Shown: positions 14,705 through 22,955, counted from the stretch's first letter. The stretch: DNA of 23,371 nucleotides from an uncultured Macromonas sp. (GCA_946481585.1 CAMLOF010000011.1:1-23371), one strand, 5' to 3'. Numbers and translations are program-made. Notes: generated by a model not told the origin, from the sequence alone.

Positions 14705-16645
14705 TCACAAGTTGGTGGCGGCAATCACCTCGGACAGATCGGTCAACCCCGCCACCACCTTGTCGATGCCGTCCTGCCGCAGCGTCTTCATTCCCGCCTT
14801 CAACGCAGACAAGCGGATTTCACCAGCCGAAGACCGATGACGCACATGGTGGCGGATCTCGTCGTCGTTAAGCATCAGTTCGTAAATGCCCAGGCGTCCC
14901 TTCAGGCCCCGGCCCTCGCATGCTTCGCATCCTTTCTTGATGAAGGTACGCAGGTAGCGGCCGCCATGTTCGTCGTCAACCCCGAAGGTTTCCTTCCAAC
15001 GCTCGATCTGCGAAGCAATGTCGCGTTCGTCGTAATGCTGCACGCCGTCCAGGTACTGCGTGGCCAGCGCCTGCAGTTCGTCGTCGGTGGCGAGGCGCGA
15101 CTGCACGCATTTCTTGCACAGGCGGCGCACCAGGCGCTGGGCCAAAATCGCCAGCAGCGAGTCCGAAAAATTGAACGGGTCGATGCCTATCTCCAACAGC
15201 CGCGTGATGCTCTCAGGCGCACTGTTGGTGTGCAGCGTAGATAGCACCAGGTGCCCGGTGAGCGACGCCTCCACGGCGATGCGCGCGGTCTCCTCGTCAC
15301 GCATCTCGCCGATCATGATGACGTCGGGGTCCGCGCGCAGGAAGGTGCGCATGGCTGCTGCGAAGGTCCAGCCGATGCGCGGGTTCATCTGCACCTGGCG
15401 CAAGCCCTCCTGGGTGATTTCGATGGGGTCTTCGGCCGTCCAGATCTTGCGGCTGTCGGTGTTGATGTCGGAAATGAGCGAATGCAGCGTGGTGGTCTTG
15501 CCGCTGCCGGTGGGGCCGCACACCAAAATGAGCCCATAAGGCTTGAGCGCCATGCGACGCAGATCGGCCAGATTGGACGGGCTCAGGCCAATGCTGTCCA
15601 TGGGCATGGGTTTGGAGCCCGCCAGCAGGCGCAGCACCACGTCTTCCAGACCGCCCGTGGTGGGTACGGTCACCACGCGCAATTCCGTCTTGGTGCCGCC
15701 AAAACGCGCGAAGTCGATCTTGCCGTCCTGCGGCTTGCGGTGCTCGGAAATGTCCATGCCCGCCATGATCTTGATGCGTGCCACCAGCGCGTAACGAAAA
15801 CGCGACTCCACCTCCAGGTAGCGCACCAGTTCACCATCCAGCCGGAAGCGCACCTTCACCTTTTTGGGCGACGGCTCGGTCTCGATGTGAATGTCCGACG
15901 CCTTCTGCGCTATGGCCTCTTCGATGAGTGAGTTGATGAGCCGCACCAGCGTGTTGTCGGACTCGCTGACCACATCGGCCTCGGGCTCGTTGCTCACGTC
16001 GCTGGCGGTCTGCAGGTCCAGCGCCAGATCGCGGGCAGCGGCGTGGTTGTCGGCCTTGCGCTTGGCCGCCACCTCTGCTGGCGGCTGGCGCTCGTAGGCA
16101 CGCGCTATGGCGGGTGCCAGCGTGCCCGGCGCGGCCAGCACGGGCACGATGCGCCGCTGCGTCATGAAGCGAAGTTCGTCCAGCAGGCGTTTGTCCAGCG
16201 GGTCGGCCATCAGCACCACCAGCAGGTCTTCATGCTGCATCAGGGGCAGCACCGCCTCGCGTTCCGCCACGTGGTGCGGCACCATGGCCACGGCCTCGGG
16301 GTCGAACACAAACTGCCCCGGGTCCAGCACGCGGTTGCCCAGCCAGCCCGCAATCACGTGCCGCAACTGCGGCTCGGTGAGCATGCCCTTGTCCACCATC
16401 TGCTGGCCCAGCTGGCGGTAGATGCCAATCTTGCGTTCCTCGAACTGCGCCAGCAGCGCTGCCTTGAGCTGTTCGTTGGAAATGACGCCGCTCTTGACCA
16501 GAGCCTCGCCCAGGTGCCGCGCGCCATGGGCTGTGGATTGGGGGTTTTGCAGCAGCGCCCACAACTGATCGGGTGTGCGCGGCTGCGGGTAATGGCTGGC
16601 GGGCGGTGCGGTGGCGGTATCGGTCACGGCGGGTGTGTTGGTCAA
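14705..16645 (-). CDS. GspE/PilB-type secretion or pilus assembly ATPase
   Basis: A 646-residue cytoplasmic ATPase. Residues about 40-190 form the type II secretion E N-terminal region that binds the inner-membrane platform. The motor domain has Walker A GPTGSGKT (377-384), an Asp box (DPIEI), Walker B DVIMIGEMRD (441-450) and a His box (GHLVLSTLHT). A zinc-binding tetracysteine follows, C510-x2-C513 and C573-x2-C576, as in GspE and PilB. The C-terminus (DLSEVIAATNL) is normal. The start is TTG (16643-16645) with AGGCG upstream; the nearest upstream ATG is out of use because its frame stops after three codons. No other type II secretion or type IV pilus gene lies in the window, so it is an isolated copy. 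It could belong to a dispersed pilus or pseudopilus system. Confidence 0.9.
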   Translation of the reverse strand: MTNTPAVTDTATAPPASHYPQPRTPDQLWALLQNPQSTAHGARHLGEALVKSGVISNEQLKAALLAQFEERKIGIYRQLGQQMVDKGMLTEPQLRHVIAGWLGNRVLDPGQFVFDPEAVAMVPHHVAEREAVLPLMQHEDLLVVLMADPLDKRLLDELRFMTQRRIVPVLAAPGTLAPAIARAYERQPPAEVAAKRKADNHAAARDLALDLQTASDVSNEPEADVVSESDNTLVRLINSLIEEAIAQKASDIHIETEPSPKKVKVRFRLDGELVRYLEVESRFRYALVARIKIMAGMDISEHRKPQDGKIDFARFGGTKTELRVVTVPTTGGLEDVVLRLLAGSKPMPMDSIGLSPSNLADLRRMALKPYGLILVCGPTGSGKTTTLHSLISDINTDSRKIWTAEDPIEITQEGLRQVQMNPRIGWTFAAAMRTFLRADPDVIMIGEMRDEETARIAVEASLTGHLVLSTLHTNSAPESITRLLEIGIDPFNFSDSLLAILAQRLVRRLCKKCVQSRLATDDELQALATQYLDGVQHYDERDIASQIERWKETFGVDDEHGGRYLRTFIKKGCEACEGRGLKGRLGIYELMLNDDEIRHHVRHRSSAGEIRLSALKAGMKTLRQDGIDKVVAGLTDLSEVIAATNL

Positions 16646-16760
16646 ATGGTTACGCCTGCATTGTGCCCGGCACCACCCCGTGCGCGCAAATACCCCGGGC
16701 AGGACACTCGGCTACCAGAGTGCTAAGCTGCCAGCCCGCCCTTGCGCCGCTGCAATAACG
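16646..16760. promoter_or_regulatory. Divergent intergenic region between ATPase and VTT-flavoprotein
   Basis: This 115-base gap must hold promoters for two divergent genes. I see no convincing -35/-10 pair. A weak 5-bp inverted repeat (CACTC...GAGTG near 16703-16721) and a CCCGGG palindrome are present. The function is assigned from position only. Confidence 0.4.
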
Positions 16761-18929
16761 ATGAAACTTCACGCCCGACGACTGGCCCTGCTGGCCCTGG
16801 TGCTGCTGCTTGCCTCGGCGTTCCTGGCCTTCGACCTGCAACAGTACCTGTCCCTGGAGGGGCTGCGCGCCGGGCTGGACCGTTTTGCCGCCTGGCGCCA
16901 ACAGGCCCCCTGGGGCACGGCGGCCGCCTACCTGCTGTTCTACGTGCTGGTCACCGCCCTTTCCCTGCCTGGTGCGGCGGTACTCACGTTGGCCGGCGGC
17001 GCGCTCTTCGGTCTGTGGCAGGGGCTGTTGCTCGTGTCTTTCGCGTCCACCATCGGTGCAACGCTGGCCTTCTGGGTGGCGCGTTACCTTCTGCGCGACT
17101 GGGTGCAGGCGCGCTTCGCCACCCGGCTGCGCGCCATCAACGAAGGCGTTGAGCGAGACGGCGCCTTCTACCTGTTCGCGCTGCGGCTGGTGCCGGTGTT
17201 TCCCTTCTTCCTCATCAACCTGCTCATGGGCCTGACGCCCATGCGCACGCTCACCTTCTACGGTGTGAGCCAGCTGGGCATGCTGGCGGGCACGGCGGTG
17301 TACGTCAACGCAGGCACGCAGTTGGCCAACATCAACAGCGTGGGCGATATCGCCTCCCCCGGTTTGTTGCTCTCCTTCACGCTGCTTGGCGTCTTCCCCT
17401 GGTTCGCTCGGCTGGGCCTGCGCGCGCTGCAGCGCCGCCATGTGTACGCCCGCTGGAAGCGGCCGCACCGTTTTGACCGCAACGTCGTCGTCATAGGCGG
17501 GGGCGCGGCCGGGTTGGTCACCGCCTACATCGCCGCTGCCGTGAAGGCCAAGGTGACGCTGGTGGAAGCCCACCGGCTGGGCGGTGACTGCCTGTACACC
17601 GGCTGCGTGCCCAGCAAAGCCCTGCTGCGCAGCGCCAAGCTGGCCCACCAGATGCGCCACGCCAGCCGCTATGGCCTGCGCGACATGGAACCCAACTTGT
17701 CCTTCCGCGAGGTCATGGACCGCGTGCGCAGCGTGATCCGCCGCATCGAGCCGCACGACAGCGCCGAACGCTACACCGCCCTGGGCGTGGAAGTGCTGCA
17801 CGGCCACGCACGGCTGCTGGACCCTTGGACGGTCGAAGTCCAACTGAACACAGGCGGCACGCAGCGCCTCACCACGCGCAGCACGGTCATCGCGGCGGGC
17901 GCAAGGCCCATCGTGCCTGCACTGCCAGGGCTGGACCAGGTGAACGTCGTCACCAGCGACACCCTTTGGGACGCCTGGGCCGAGTTGGACACCCCACCGG
18001 CACACCTGCTGGTGCTGGGCGGCGGCCCCATCGGGTGCGAACTGGCGCAGGCCATGGCACGGCTGGGCTCCCGCGTGACGCTGGTGGAGATGGCGCCGCG
18101 CCTGCTGGCCCGTGAAGACGAAGACGCCAGCACCTTGGCGGGACAAGCACTGGCGTCAGATGATGGCGTGCACGTCTGCTGCGGCCACCGTGCCCTGCGG
18201 GCAGAGCGCGATGAGCAAGGTAGCCAGTGGCTGGTCACCGAACACATGGGTGCGGAACACCGCCATGCATTCGACACGCTGCTGTGCGCCGTGGGCCGCG
18301 AAGCCCGCCTGAGCGGCTACGGCCTGGAGGAACTGGGCATACCCACCCAGCGCACTGTCGTCACCAACGAATACCTGGAAACGCTCTACCCCAACATCTA
18401 CGCCGCTGGCGACGTAGCAGGCCCCTGGCAATTCACCCACACCGCCGCGCACCAGGCTTGGTACGCGGCAGTCAACGCCCTGTTCGGGCAGTTCAAGCGC
18501 TTCAAGGTGGACGGCACGGTGATTCCGCGCGTTACCTTCACCGACCCCGAAGTGGCCAGCGTGGGCCTGAACGAGGCCGATGCGAAGCGCCAAGGCGTGC
18601 CGTTCGAGGTCACCCGCTACGGGCTGGATGATTTGGACCGCGCGATTGCCGACAGCGCAGCACATGGCTTCGTCAAGGTGCTTACCGAACCGGGCAAGGA
18701 CCGCATCCTGGGCGTGACCATCGTTGGGGAGCACGCGGGCGATCTGCTGGCCGAATACGTACTGGCCATGAAGCATGGCCTGGGCCTCAACCGCATCCTC
18801 GGCACCATCCACAGCTACCCCACCTTGGCAGAGGCCAACAAATACGCGGCGGGCGAATGGAAACGCGCGCACGCACCGCAAGCGCTGTTGCGCTGGTTGC
18901 AGCGTTATCACGCCTGGCGCAGGGGTTGA
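16761..18929 (+). CDS. VTT (TVP38/TMEM64) membrane domain fused to mercuric-reductase-like flavoprotein
   Basis: A 722-residue fusion. Residues 1-230 are a membrane domain with a first segment at 8-24 and the VTT/SNARE-associated pattern LPGAAVLTLAGGALFG, then FALRLVPVFPFFLINLLMG. From 240 a class I pyridine-nucleotide disulfide oxidoreductase follows: FAD-binding VVVIGGGAAG (242-251), the redox pair C277-x4-C282 (GGDCLYTGCVPSKAL), NAD(P)-binding VLGGGPIGCELA (about 418-429), a second FAD motif YAAGDVAG and a dimerisation domain ending near 700. The region equivalent to the HxHPTxxE active-site dyad of lipoamide dehydrogenase reads HSYPTLAE, placing Tyr686 where the catalytic His would be, as in mercuric reductases. 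There is no HMA domain and no C-terminal vicinal cysteine pair. I chose ATG 16761 because upstream codons overlap the divergent ATPase gene. The substrate is unknown. Confidence 0.88.
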   Translation: MKLHARRLALLALVLLLASAFLAFDLQQYLSLEGLRAGLDRFAAWRQQAPWGTAAAYLLFYVLVTALSLPGAAVLTLAGGALFGLWQGLLLVSFASTIGATLAFWVARYLLRDWVQARFATRLRAINEGVERDGAFYLFALRLVPVFPFFLINLLMGLTPMRTLTFYGVSQLGMLAGTAVYVNAGTQLANINSVGDIASPGLLLSFTLLGVFPWFARLGLRALQRRHVYARWKRPHRFDRNVVVIGGGAAGLVTAYIAAAVKAKVTLVEAHRLGGDCLYTGCVPSKALLRSAKLAHQMRHASRYGLRDMEPNLSFREVMDRVRSVIRRIEPHDSAERYTALGVEVLHGHARLLDPWTVEVQLNTGGTQRLTTRSTVIAAGARPIVPALPGLDQVNVVTSDTLWDAWAELDTPPAHLLVLGGGPIGCELAQAMARLGSRVTLVEMAPRLLAREDEDASTLAGQALASDDGVHVCCGHRALRAERDEQGSQWLVTEHMGAEHRHAFDTLLCAVGREARLSGYGLEELGIPTQRTVVTNEYLETLYPNIYAAGDVAGPWQFTHTAAHQAWYAAVNALFGQFKRFKVDGTVIPRVTFTDPEVASVGLNEADAKRQGVPFEVTRYGLDDLDRAIADSAAHGFVKVLTEPGKDRILGVTIVGEHAGDLLAEYVLAMKHGLGLNRILGTIHSYPTLAEANKYAAGEWKRAHAPQALLRWLQRYHAWRRG

Positions 18930-19720
18930 GCGCCGCGCCGGTACTCGTCCGGCGTCACCCCCATGCGCTTGCGGAACATCGCAATAAAGGCCGAGGCCGA
19001 CGCATAACCCAGATCCTGCGCAATGTTCTCCACCGTCTCGCCTGCCTGCAGCAAGGGCATGGCCTTGACCACACGCAACCGCTGCCGCCACTCGGCCAGT
19101 GTCATGCCCAGTTCGCTCTGGCAGCGCCGCAGCAAAGTACGTTCGGTGGTGTGCACGTACGCGGCCCAATCTGCCACCGAACGCTCGTCACCGGGCGCCG
19201 CTTCCAGCGCCTGCAGCACCGGCAACAGCGTGGGGTCGGCAGACATCGGCAGGTAACTGCCAGTGGATTCGGCCACGGCCAGCCGGTCCAGCACCACCTG
19301 CAATAGCCTCTGTTGCTCTGGCGTCTGCGGCGAATGGGGCGGGCGCACGCGCAACTCGTCCAGCAAGGCCCGAAGCAGCGGGTCCACGGTCAACGCGCAA
19401 ACCTCCTGCGGCAGCTTTTGCACAAGCTCTGGCACCACGTAGAGCGAGCAGTGGCAAGCCTCCTGCCGGTTCAGGCCCCGGTGCTCCACATCGGGCGGCA
19501 GCCACAAACCGTACTGGGGCGGTATCAGGTAATAACGCCCCTTCACCTCCACCTCCATCACACCGCTGAAGGCATAGACGAATTCACCCCAGCGGTGCCG
19601 GTGCCTGGGGTAGGTGCCGTCAGCGGGCACCTGTGCCACGCGGAAGTACATGGGCCCCGGCAACGTATCGGTGAAGGGCGAAACGTGCAGGTGGCGGGCT
19701 TGAGAGGGGGAGCGGCGCAT
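18908..19720 (-). CDS. AraC-family transcriptional regulator with cupin sensor domain
   Basis: A 270-residue regulator. The N-terminal cupin-like domain includes PRHRHRWGEFVYAFSG (His40, His42, Glu46 could bind a metal or ligand) and the YLIPPQYGLWLPPDVEHRG segment. The C-terminal AraC double helix-turn-helix spans about 165-265, with DWAAYVHTTERTLLRRCQSE for the first helix-turn-helix and ENIAQDLGYASASAFIAMFR for the second, followed by the conserved TPDEYR. The layout resembles NimR/YeaM-type regulators that sit divergent from an exporter. It is divergent from the EamA transporter gene, its most likely target, though this is inference. Its 3' end overlaps the flavoprotein gene tail to tail by 22 bases. 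Confidence 0.9.
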   Translation of the reverse strand: MRRSPSQARHLHVSPFTDTLPGPMYFRVAQVPADGTYPRHRHRWGEFVYAFSGVMEVEVKGRYYLIPPQYGLWLPPDVEHRGLNRQEACHCSLYVVPELVQKLPQEVCALTVDPLLRALLDELRVRPPHSPQTPEQQRLLQVVLDRLAVAESTGSYLPMSADPTLLPVLQALEAAPGDERSVADWAAYVHTTERTLLRRCQSELGMTLAEWRQRLRVVKAMPLLQAGETVENIAQDLGYASASAFIAMFRKRMGVTPDEYRRGAQPLRQA

Positions 19721-19817
19721 TTTGGCGGTTGGGCACGATGACTTGTCTGTTTTTCATTATGTATTGCACATCGGCCAAACACACAATACCTTCCCCAACC
19801 CTTCTCGCCACACGAAC
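19721..19817. promoter_or_regulatory. Divergent promoter/operator region of araC-type regulator and transporter
   Basis: A minus-strand promoter can be drawn as TTGTGT (plus-strand acacaa, 19781-19786), a 17-base spacer and TACATA (tatgta, 19758-19763), about 40 bases before the regulator's start codon. A spaced inverted repeat, GTATTG (19761-19766) and CAATAC (19784-19789), overlaps both elements and is a possible operator. No equally good plus-strand promoter is visible. Confidence 0.4.
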
Positions 19818-20759
19818 TTGGATACTCGACACCCCCTGGATGGCCGCGCCATCGGCCTGATGATCGTGCTCTGCCTGACCTGGAGCATGCAGCAGATTGC
19901 CCTCAAGGCCACGGCGCTGGACTTTTCCCCCGTGCTGCAGATTGCGCTGCGCTCTGGTGTGGCCGCCGCACTGGTGGGCCTGCTGATGTGGTGGCGGGGC
20001 GAACACCTGCAAGTAGCAGGCGTCTGGAAGCCCGGCCTGGTGGTGGGCGCGCTGTTCGCGTTTGAATACCTGCTGGTGGGCGAAGGATTGCGTTTCACGT
20101 CGGCGGCGCACGTGGTGGTGTTTCTCTACACCGCACCCATCTTTGCAGCACTGGGCCTGCACTGGAAGCTGCCTTCGGAACGGCTCGCGCCGCTGCAGTG
20201 GCTGGGCATTCTGCTGGCGTTCTCGGGCATTGCCACCGCGTTTCTGCTGCGCCAATCTGGCTCGGGTGCGGATTGGCAACGCATGCTGTGGGGCGACCTG
20301 CTGAGCCTGCTCGGCGGCATGGCCTGGGGCGCCACCACGGTGATCATCCGCACCACCCGCGTGGCCACGCTGCCCGCCACGCAGGCCTTGCTCTACCAGC
20401 TGGCCTGCGCCTTTGCCTTCCTTCTGCCCGCCGCCTGGCTCATGGGGCAAACCACCTTCAACCCCACCCCCCTGGTTCTGGGCAGTCTGGCCTTCCAGGC
20501 GGTGATCGTGTCCTTCGTGAGCTTTCTGGCGTGGTTCTGGCTGCTGCGCCACTACCTGGCTTCACGGCTGGGCGTCTTTTCCTTCCTGACGCCGCTGTTT
20601 GGCGTTCTGCTGGGCGCGTGGCTGCTGGGTGAGCCTGTGGAGCCCAGCTTCATGGCGGGCGCGGCCATGGTGCTGGCGGGGGTCGTTCTGGTCAGTGGTC
20701 ACGGCTGGCTGGCGCAGCTGTGGAGCCGCCGTACCTCGGCTCACATGCCAAACTCGTAA
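19818..20759 (+). CDS. EamA (DMT superfamily) membrane transporter
   Basis: About 313 residues with ten hydrophobic segments in two EamA repeats, as expected for a drug/metabolite transporter (for example LIGLMIVLCLTW-type first segment near 12-24, and the second repeat starting WGDLLSLLGGMAWGA). Such proteins export or import small metabolites; the substrate cannot be predicted. I place the start at TTG 19818 (DTRHPLDGRAIG follows), because the in-frame start at 19722 would leave one base between divergent start codons and add about 32 residues unlike the family. No clear ribosome binding site precedes the TTG, so the start is uncertain. The 3' end overlaps the exonuclease gene by 19 bases tail to tail. 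Confidence 0.85.
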   Translation: MDTRHPLDGRAIGLMIVLCLTWSMQQIALKATALDFSPVLQIALRSGVAAALVGLLMWWRGEHLQVAGVWKPGLVVGALFAFEYLLVGEGLRFTSAAHVVVFLYTAPIFAALGLHWKLPSERLAPLQWLGILLAFSGIATAFLLRQSGSGADWQRMLWGDLLSLLGGMAWGATTVIIRTTRVATLPATQALLYQLACAFAFLLPAAWLMGQTTFNPTPLVLGSLAFQAVIVSFVSFLAWFWLLRHYLASRLGVFSFLTPLFGVLLGAWLLGEPVEPSFMAGAAMVLAGVVLVSGHGWLAQLWSRRTSAHMPNS

Positions 20760-21544
20760 TCCACCGTCAGCGGGGCGTGGTCGCTGAAGCGCTGCGCCTT
20801 GAAGACCTGGGCAGTCCTCGCATGCTCCGCCAAGCCAGGCGTGGCCAGGTGGTAGTCAATACGCCAACCTACGTTCTTGGCCCAGGCCTGGCCCCGGTTG
20901 CTCCACCAGGTGTAGGCGGCTTCGGTTTCGTCGGGGTGCAGGCGGCGGTACACGTCCACCAACCCGCCCTCGTTCAGCAGCCGGGTCATCCAGGCGCGTT
21001 CCTCGGGCAAAAAGCCACTGTTCTTCAGGTTCCCCTTCCAGTTCTTCAAGTCCTTCTCGTGGTGGGCAATGTTCACGTCCCCGCAAAGGATGACCTCGCG
21101 CTCTGAACGCATTGCGAACAGCCAGGGGTAGATCAGGTCCAGGAAGCGGTACTTGGCTTCCTGGCGTTCCTCGCTGGACGAGCCGCTCGGGAAGTAGCAA
21201 CTGATGATGCTCCGCTTGCGCTGGGGGGTATCAAAACGCAGTTCCACGTAACGGCCTTCGTCGTCGAACTCGGTGTTGCCAATGCCGACTACCACGTCGC
21301 TGGGCTCGTGCTTGCTGTACACGGCCACCCCCGAATAGCCCTTCTTCTGCGCGTAATGGAAGTACCCCTTCATTCCGGCGAGCGACTCGAAGCGCCCCGC
21401 CACGTCAGGTGCCTGGGCTTTGAGCTCCTGCACACAAATACAATCGGGCGCAGTCGCCGCGACCCATTCTTCCAGCCCTTTGGAGGCTGCGGACCGGATG
21501 CCGTTGAGGTTGAGGCTGGTCAATTTGAACAAGGAATTCCCCAT
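20741..21544 (-). CDS. xth: Exodeoxyribonuclease III (AP endonuclease)
   Basis: A 267-residue member of the exonuclease III / endonuclease-exonuclease-phosphatase family, which cleaves at abasic sites and removes 3' blocking groups in base excision repair. Catalytic motifs are complete: LTSLNLNGIRSA (Asn13), CVQELKA (Glu40), ISCYFPSGS (Tyr117), LCGDVNIAH (Asp156, Asn158) and the terminal SDHAPLTVDYEF (Asp255, His256). I start at the ATG 21544-21542, which overlaps the pyrE start on the other strand inside CCATGG. A TTG three codons later (21535-21533), preceded by GGGGAA, would give a start closer to the usual N-terminus, MFKLTSLNLNG, and is a real alternative. A much longer upstream frame lies within pyrE and is not family sequence. 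Confidence 0.92.
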   Translation of the reverse strand: MGNSLFKLTSLNLNGIRSAASKGLEEWVAATAPDCICVQELKAQAPDVAGRFESLAGMKGYFHYAQKKGYSGVAVYSKHEPSDVVVGIGNTEFDDEGRYVELRFDTPQRKRSIISCYFPSGSSSEERQEAKYRFLDLIYPWLFAMRSEREVILCGDVNIAHHEKDLKNWKGNLKNSGFLPEERAWMTRLLNEGGLVDVYRRLHPDETEAAYTWWSNRGQAWAKNVGWRIDYHLATPGLAEHARTAQVFKAQRFSDHAPLTVDYEFGM

Positions 21545-22250
21545 GGTGGTTGAAGCGAACACGCCAGACGCACAGGACGCGCTGGCACAGGCATTTGTGC
21601 AATTTTCCGTGGAATCGGGCGTGTTGCGCTTTGGCGAGTTCAAAACCAAGGCGGGCAGGCTGTCGCCGTATTTCTTCAACGCAGGCCTGTTCGACGATGG
21701 CGCCAAGCTCGGCCGCCTGGCAGAGTTCTACGCCAAACGCATCCTGGCCAGCGGCATCGAATTCGACATGATCTTCGGCCCCGCCTACAAAGGCATCCCA
21801 CTGGCGGCTGCGGTAGCCATCGAGCTGGCGCGCCTGGGCCGCAACCTGCCCTTTGCCTACAACCGCAAGGAAGCCAAGGACCACGGCGAAGGCGGTACCT
21901 TGGTGGGGGCACCGCTCAAGGGCCGCGTGCTCATCATCGACGATGTGATGAGCGCGGGCACGGCGGCGCGCGAGTCCATCGCGCTCATCAAGGCAGCCGG
22001 TGCCACGCCCCACGCGGTGGCCATTGCGCTGGACCGGCAGGAAATGGCCACGGAGGCCACGCCCGACGGCAAGGTGCGCGACGTGCCCTACAGCGCCGTG
22101 CAGTACGTGCGCGAACAACTGGGCCTGCAGGTCTGCGCCATTGCCAAACTGGCAGATTTGCTGCAATACTTGGAACAGCAGACGGGAGGGGATATGGCAC
22201 AGCACGGAGACCGCGTGCGGGCCTACCGCGACCGTTATGGCGTGACCTGA
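21543..22250 (+). CDS. pyrE: Orotate phosphoribosyltransferase
   Basis: A 235-residue cytoplasmic enzyme that joins orotate and PRPP to form orotidine 5'-monophosphate in pyrimidine synthesis. The PRPP-binding motif is VLIIDDVMSAGTA (129-141). The flexible catalytic loop region AYNRKEAKDHGEGG (105-118) and the substrate-binding GEFKTKAGRLSPYFFN (31-46) are also present. AAGGA (21531-21535), 7 bases before the ATG, fixes this start; that Shine-Dalgarno sequence lies within the beginning of the antisense exonuclease gene. About 15 N-terminal residues and a C-terminal tail (GDMAQHGDRVRAYRDRYGVT) make it slightly longer than E. coli PyrE (213 residues). The DUF4124 gene follows 15 bases later and is probably co-transcribed. 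Confidence 0.95.
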   Translation: MVVEANTPDAQDALAQAFVQFSVESGVLRFGEFKTKAGRLSPYFFNAGLFDDGAKLGRLAEFYAKRILASGIEFDMIFGPAYKGIPLAAAVAIELARLGRNLPFAYNRKEAKDHGEGGTLVGAPLKGRVLIIDDVMSAGTAARESIALIKAAGATPHAVAIALDRQEMATEATPDGKVRDVPYSAVQYVREQLGLQVCAIAKLADLLQYLEQQTGGDMAQHGDRVRAYRDRYGVT

Positions 22251-22265
22251 ACCTTCCACCCCACC

Positions 22266-22955
22266 ATGAACGACACCGCCCGCGCTTTTCCCACTGCTCA
22301 GGCATCCATAGAGGCGGGTTGTGGCCGCATCAACAGCCTGCGTTTCGCAGCTGGAGTGTTCGGTGTGTTCTGGAGTCTCGCGGCAGGCGCACAGTCTTCC
22401 GCCATCTACACCTGCGTGGACGGCAAAGGGCGGCGCATCACTTCCGACCGCCCAATCGTCGAATGCTTGGACCGCGAGCAGCGCGAACTCAACCCCAGCG
22501 GTAGCGTGAAGCGGGTGATCACCCCCATTCCCACCGCTGCAGAACGCGCCCAGCAGGAAGCTGAAAAGAAGGCAGAAGCCGAGCGCCAAAGCCGGGCCAC
22601 AGAAGACAAGCGCAAGGAACGCCTGCTGGCTTCGCGCTACCCCAACCAGGCGGCACACGACAAGGCCCGCGCCGAGGCACAGGAACAACTGAATGGCCAG
22701 ATTGCCCTGGCGCAACAGCACATGGCCGCGCTGGAGCAGCAGCGCCGCGCCATTGACGAAGAACTTGAGTTCTACAAACGCGACCCAGGCAAGGCGCCCC
22801 CCCAACTCAAGCGCCGCCTGGAAGAGAATGCCCAGCAGCGCAGTACCCAGTCCATGCAGATCGCCGATCTGGAGCGTGAAAAGGAACGCATCAACACCCG
22901 TTTCGACGAGGAGTTGACGCAGTTGCGCCGCATTTGGGGCGACAAGGCCCCTTGA
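22266..22955 (+). CDS. DUF4124 domain protein with C-terminal coiled coil
   Basis: A 229-residue predicted exported protein of unknown function. After a hydrophobic segment (about 27-42, FAAGVFGVFWSLAAGA) and a likely cleavage near AGAQ, a DUF4124 domain runs from about 47 to 90: IYTCVDGKGRRITSDRPIVEC, then LDREQRELNPSG. Its paired cysteines (50 and 67) could form a disulfide. The rest (about 93-225) is rich in Glu, Lys, Arg, Gln and Ala and is predicted to be coiled coil. The roughly 26-residue N-region before the hydrophobic segment is long for a signal peptide, so the true start may be further in. It lies between pyrE and the convergent gatB with no base between the two stop codons. I cannot assign a function. 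Confidence 0.8.
   Translation: MNDTARAFPTAQASIEAGCGRINSLRFAAGVFGVFWSLAAGAQSSAIYTCVDGKGRRITSDRPIVECLDREQRELNPSGSVKRVITPIPTAAERAQQEAEKKAEAERQSRATEDKRKERLLASRYPNQAAHDKARAEAQEQLNGQIALAQQHMAALEQQRRAIDEELEFYKRDPGKAPPQLKRRLEENAQQRSTQSMQIADLEREKERINTRFDEELTQLRRIWGDKAP

Noticed and set aside
16650..18146. Minus-strand open frame of about 500 codons antisense to the flavoprotein gene
   Set aside because: No recognisable motif; His/Gln/Ala-rich composition typical of antisense frames; the plus-strand gene has all its FAD and redox motifs.
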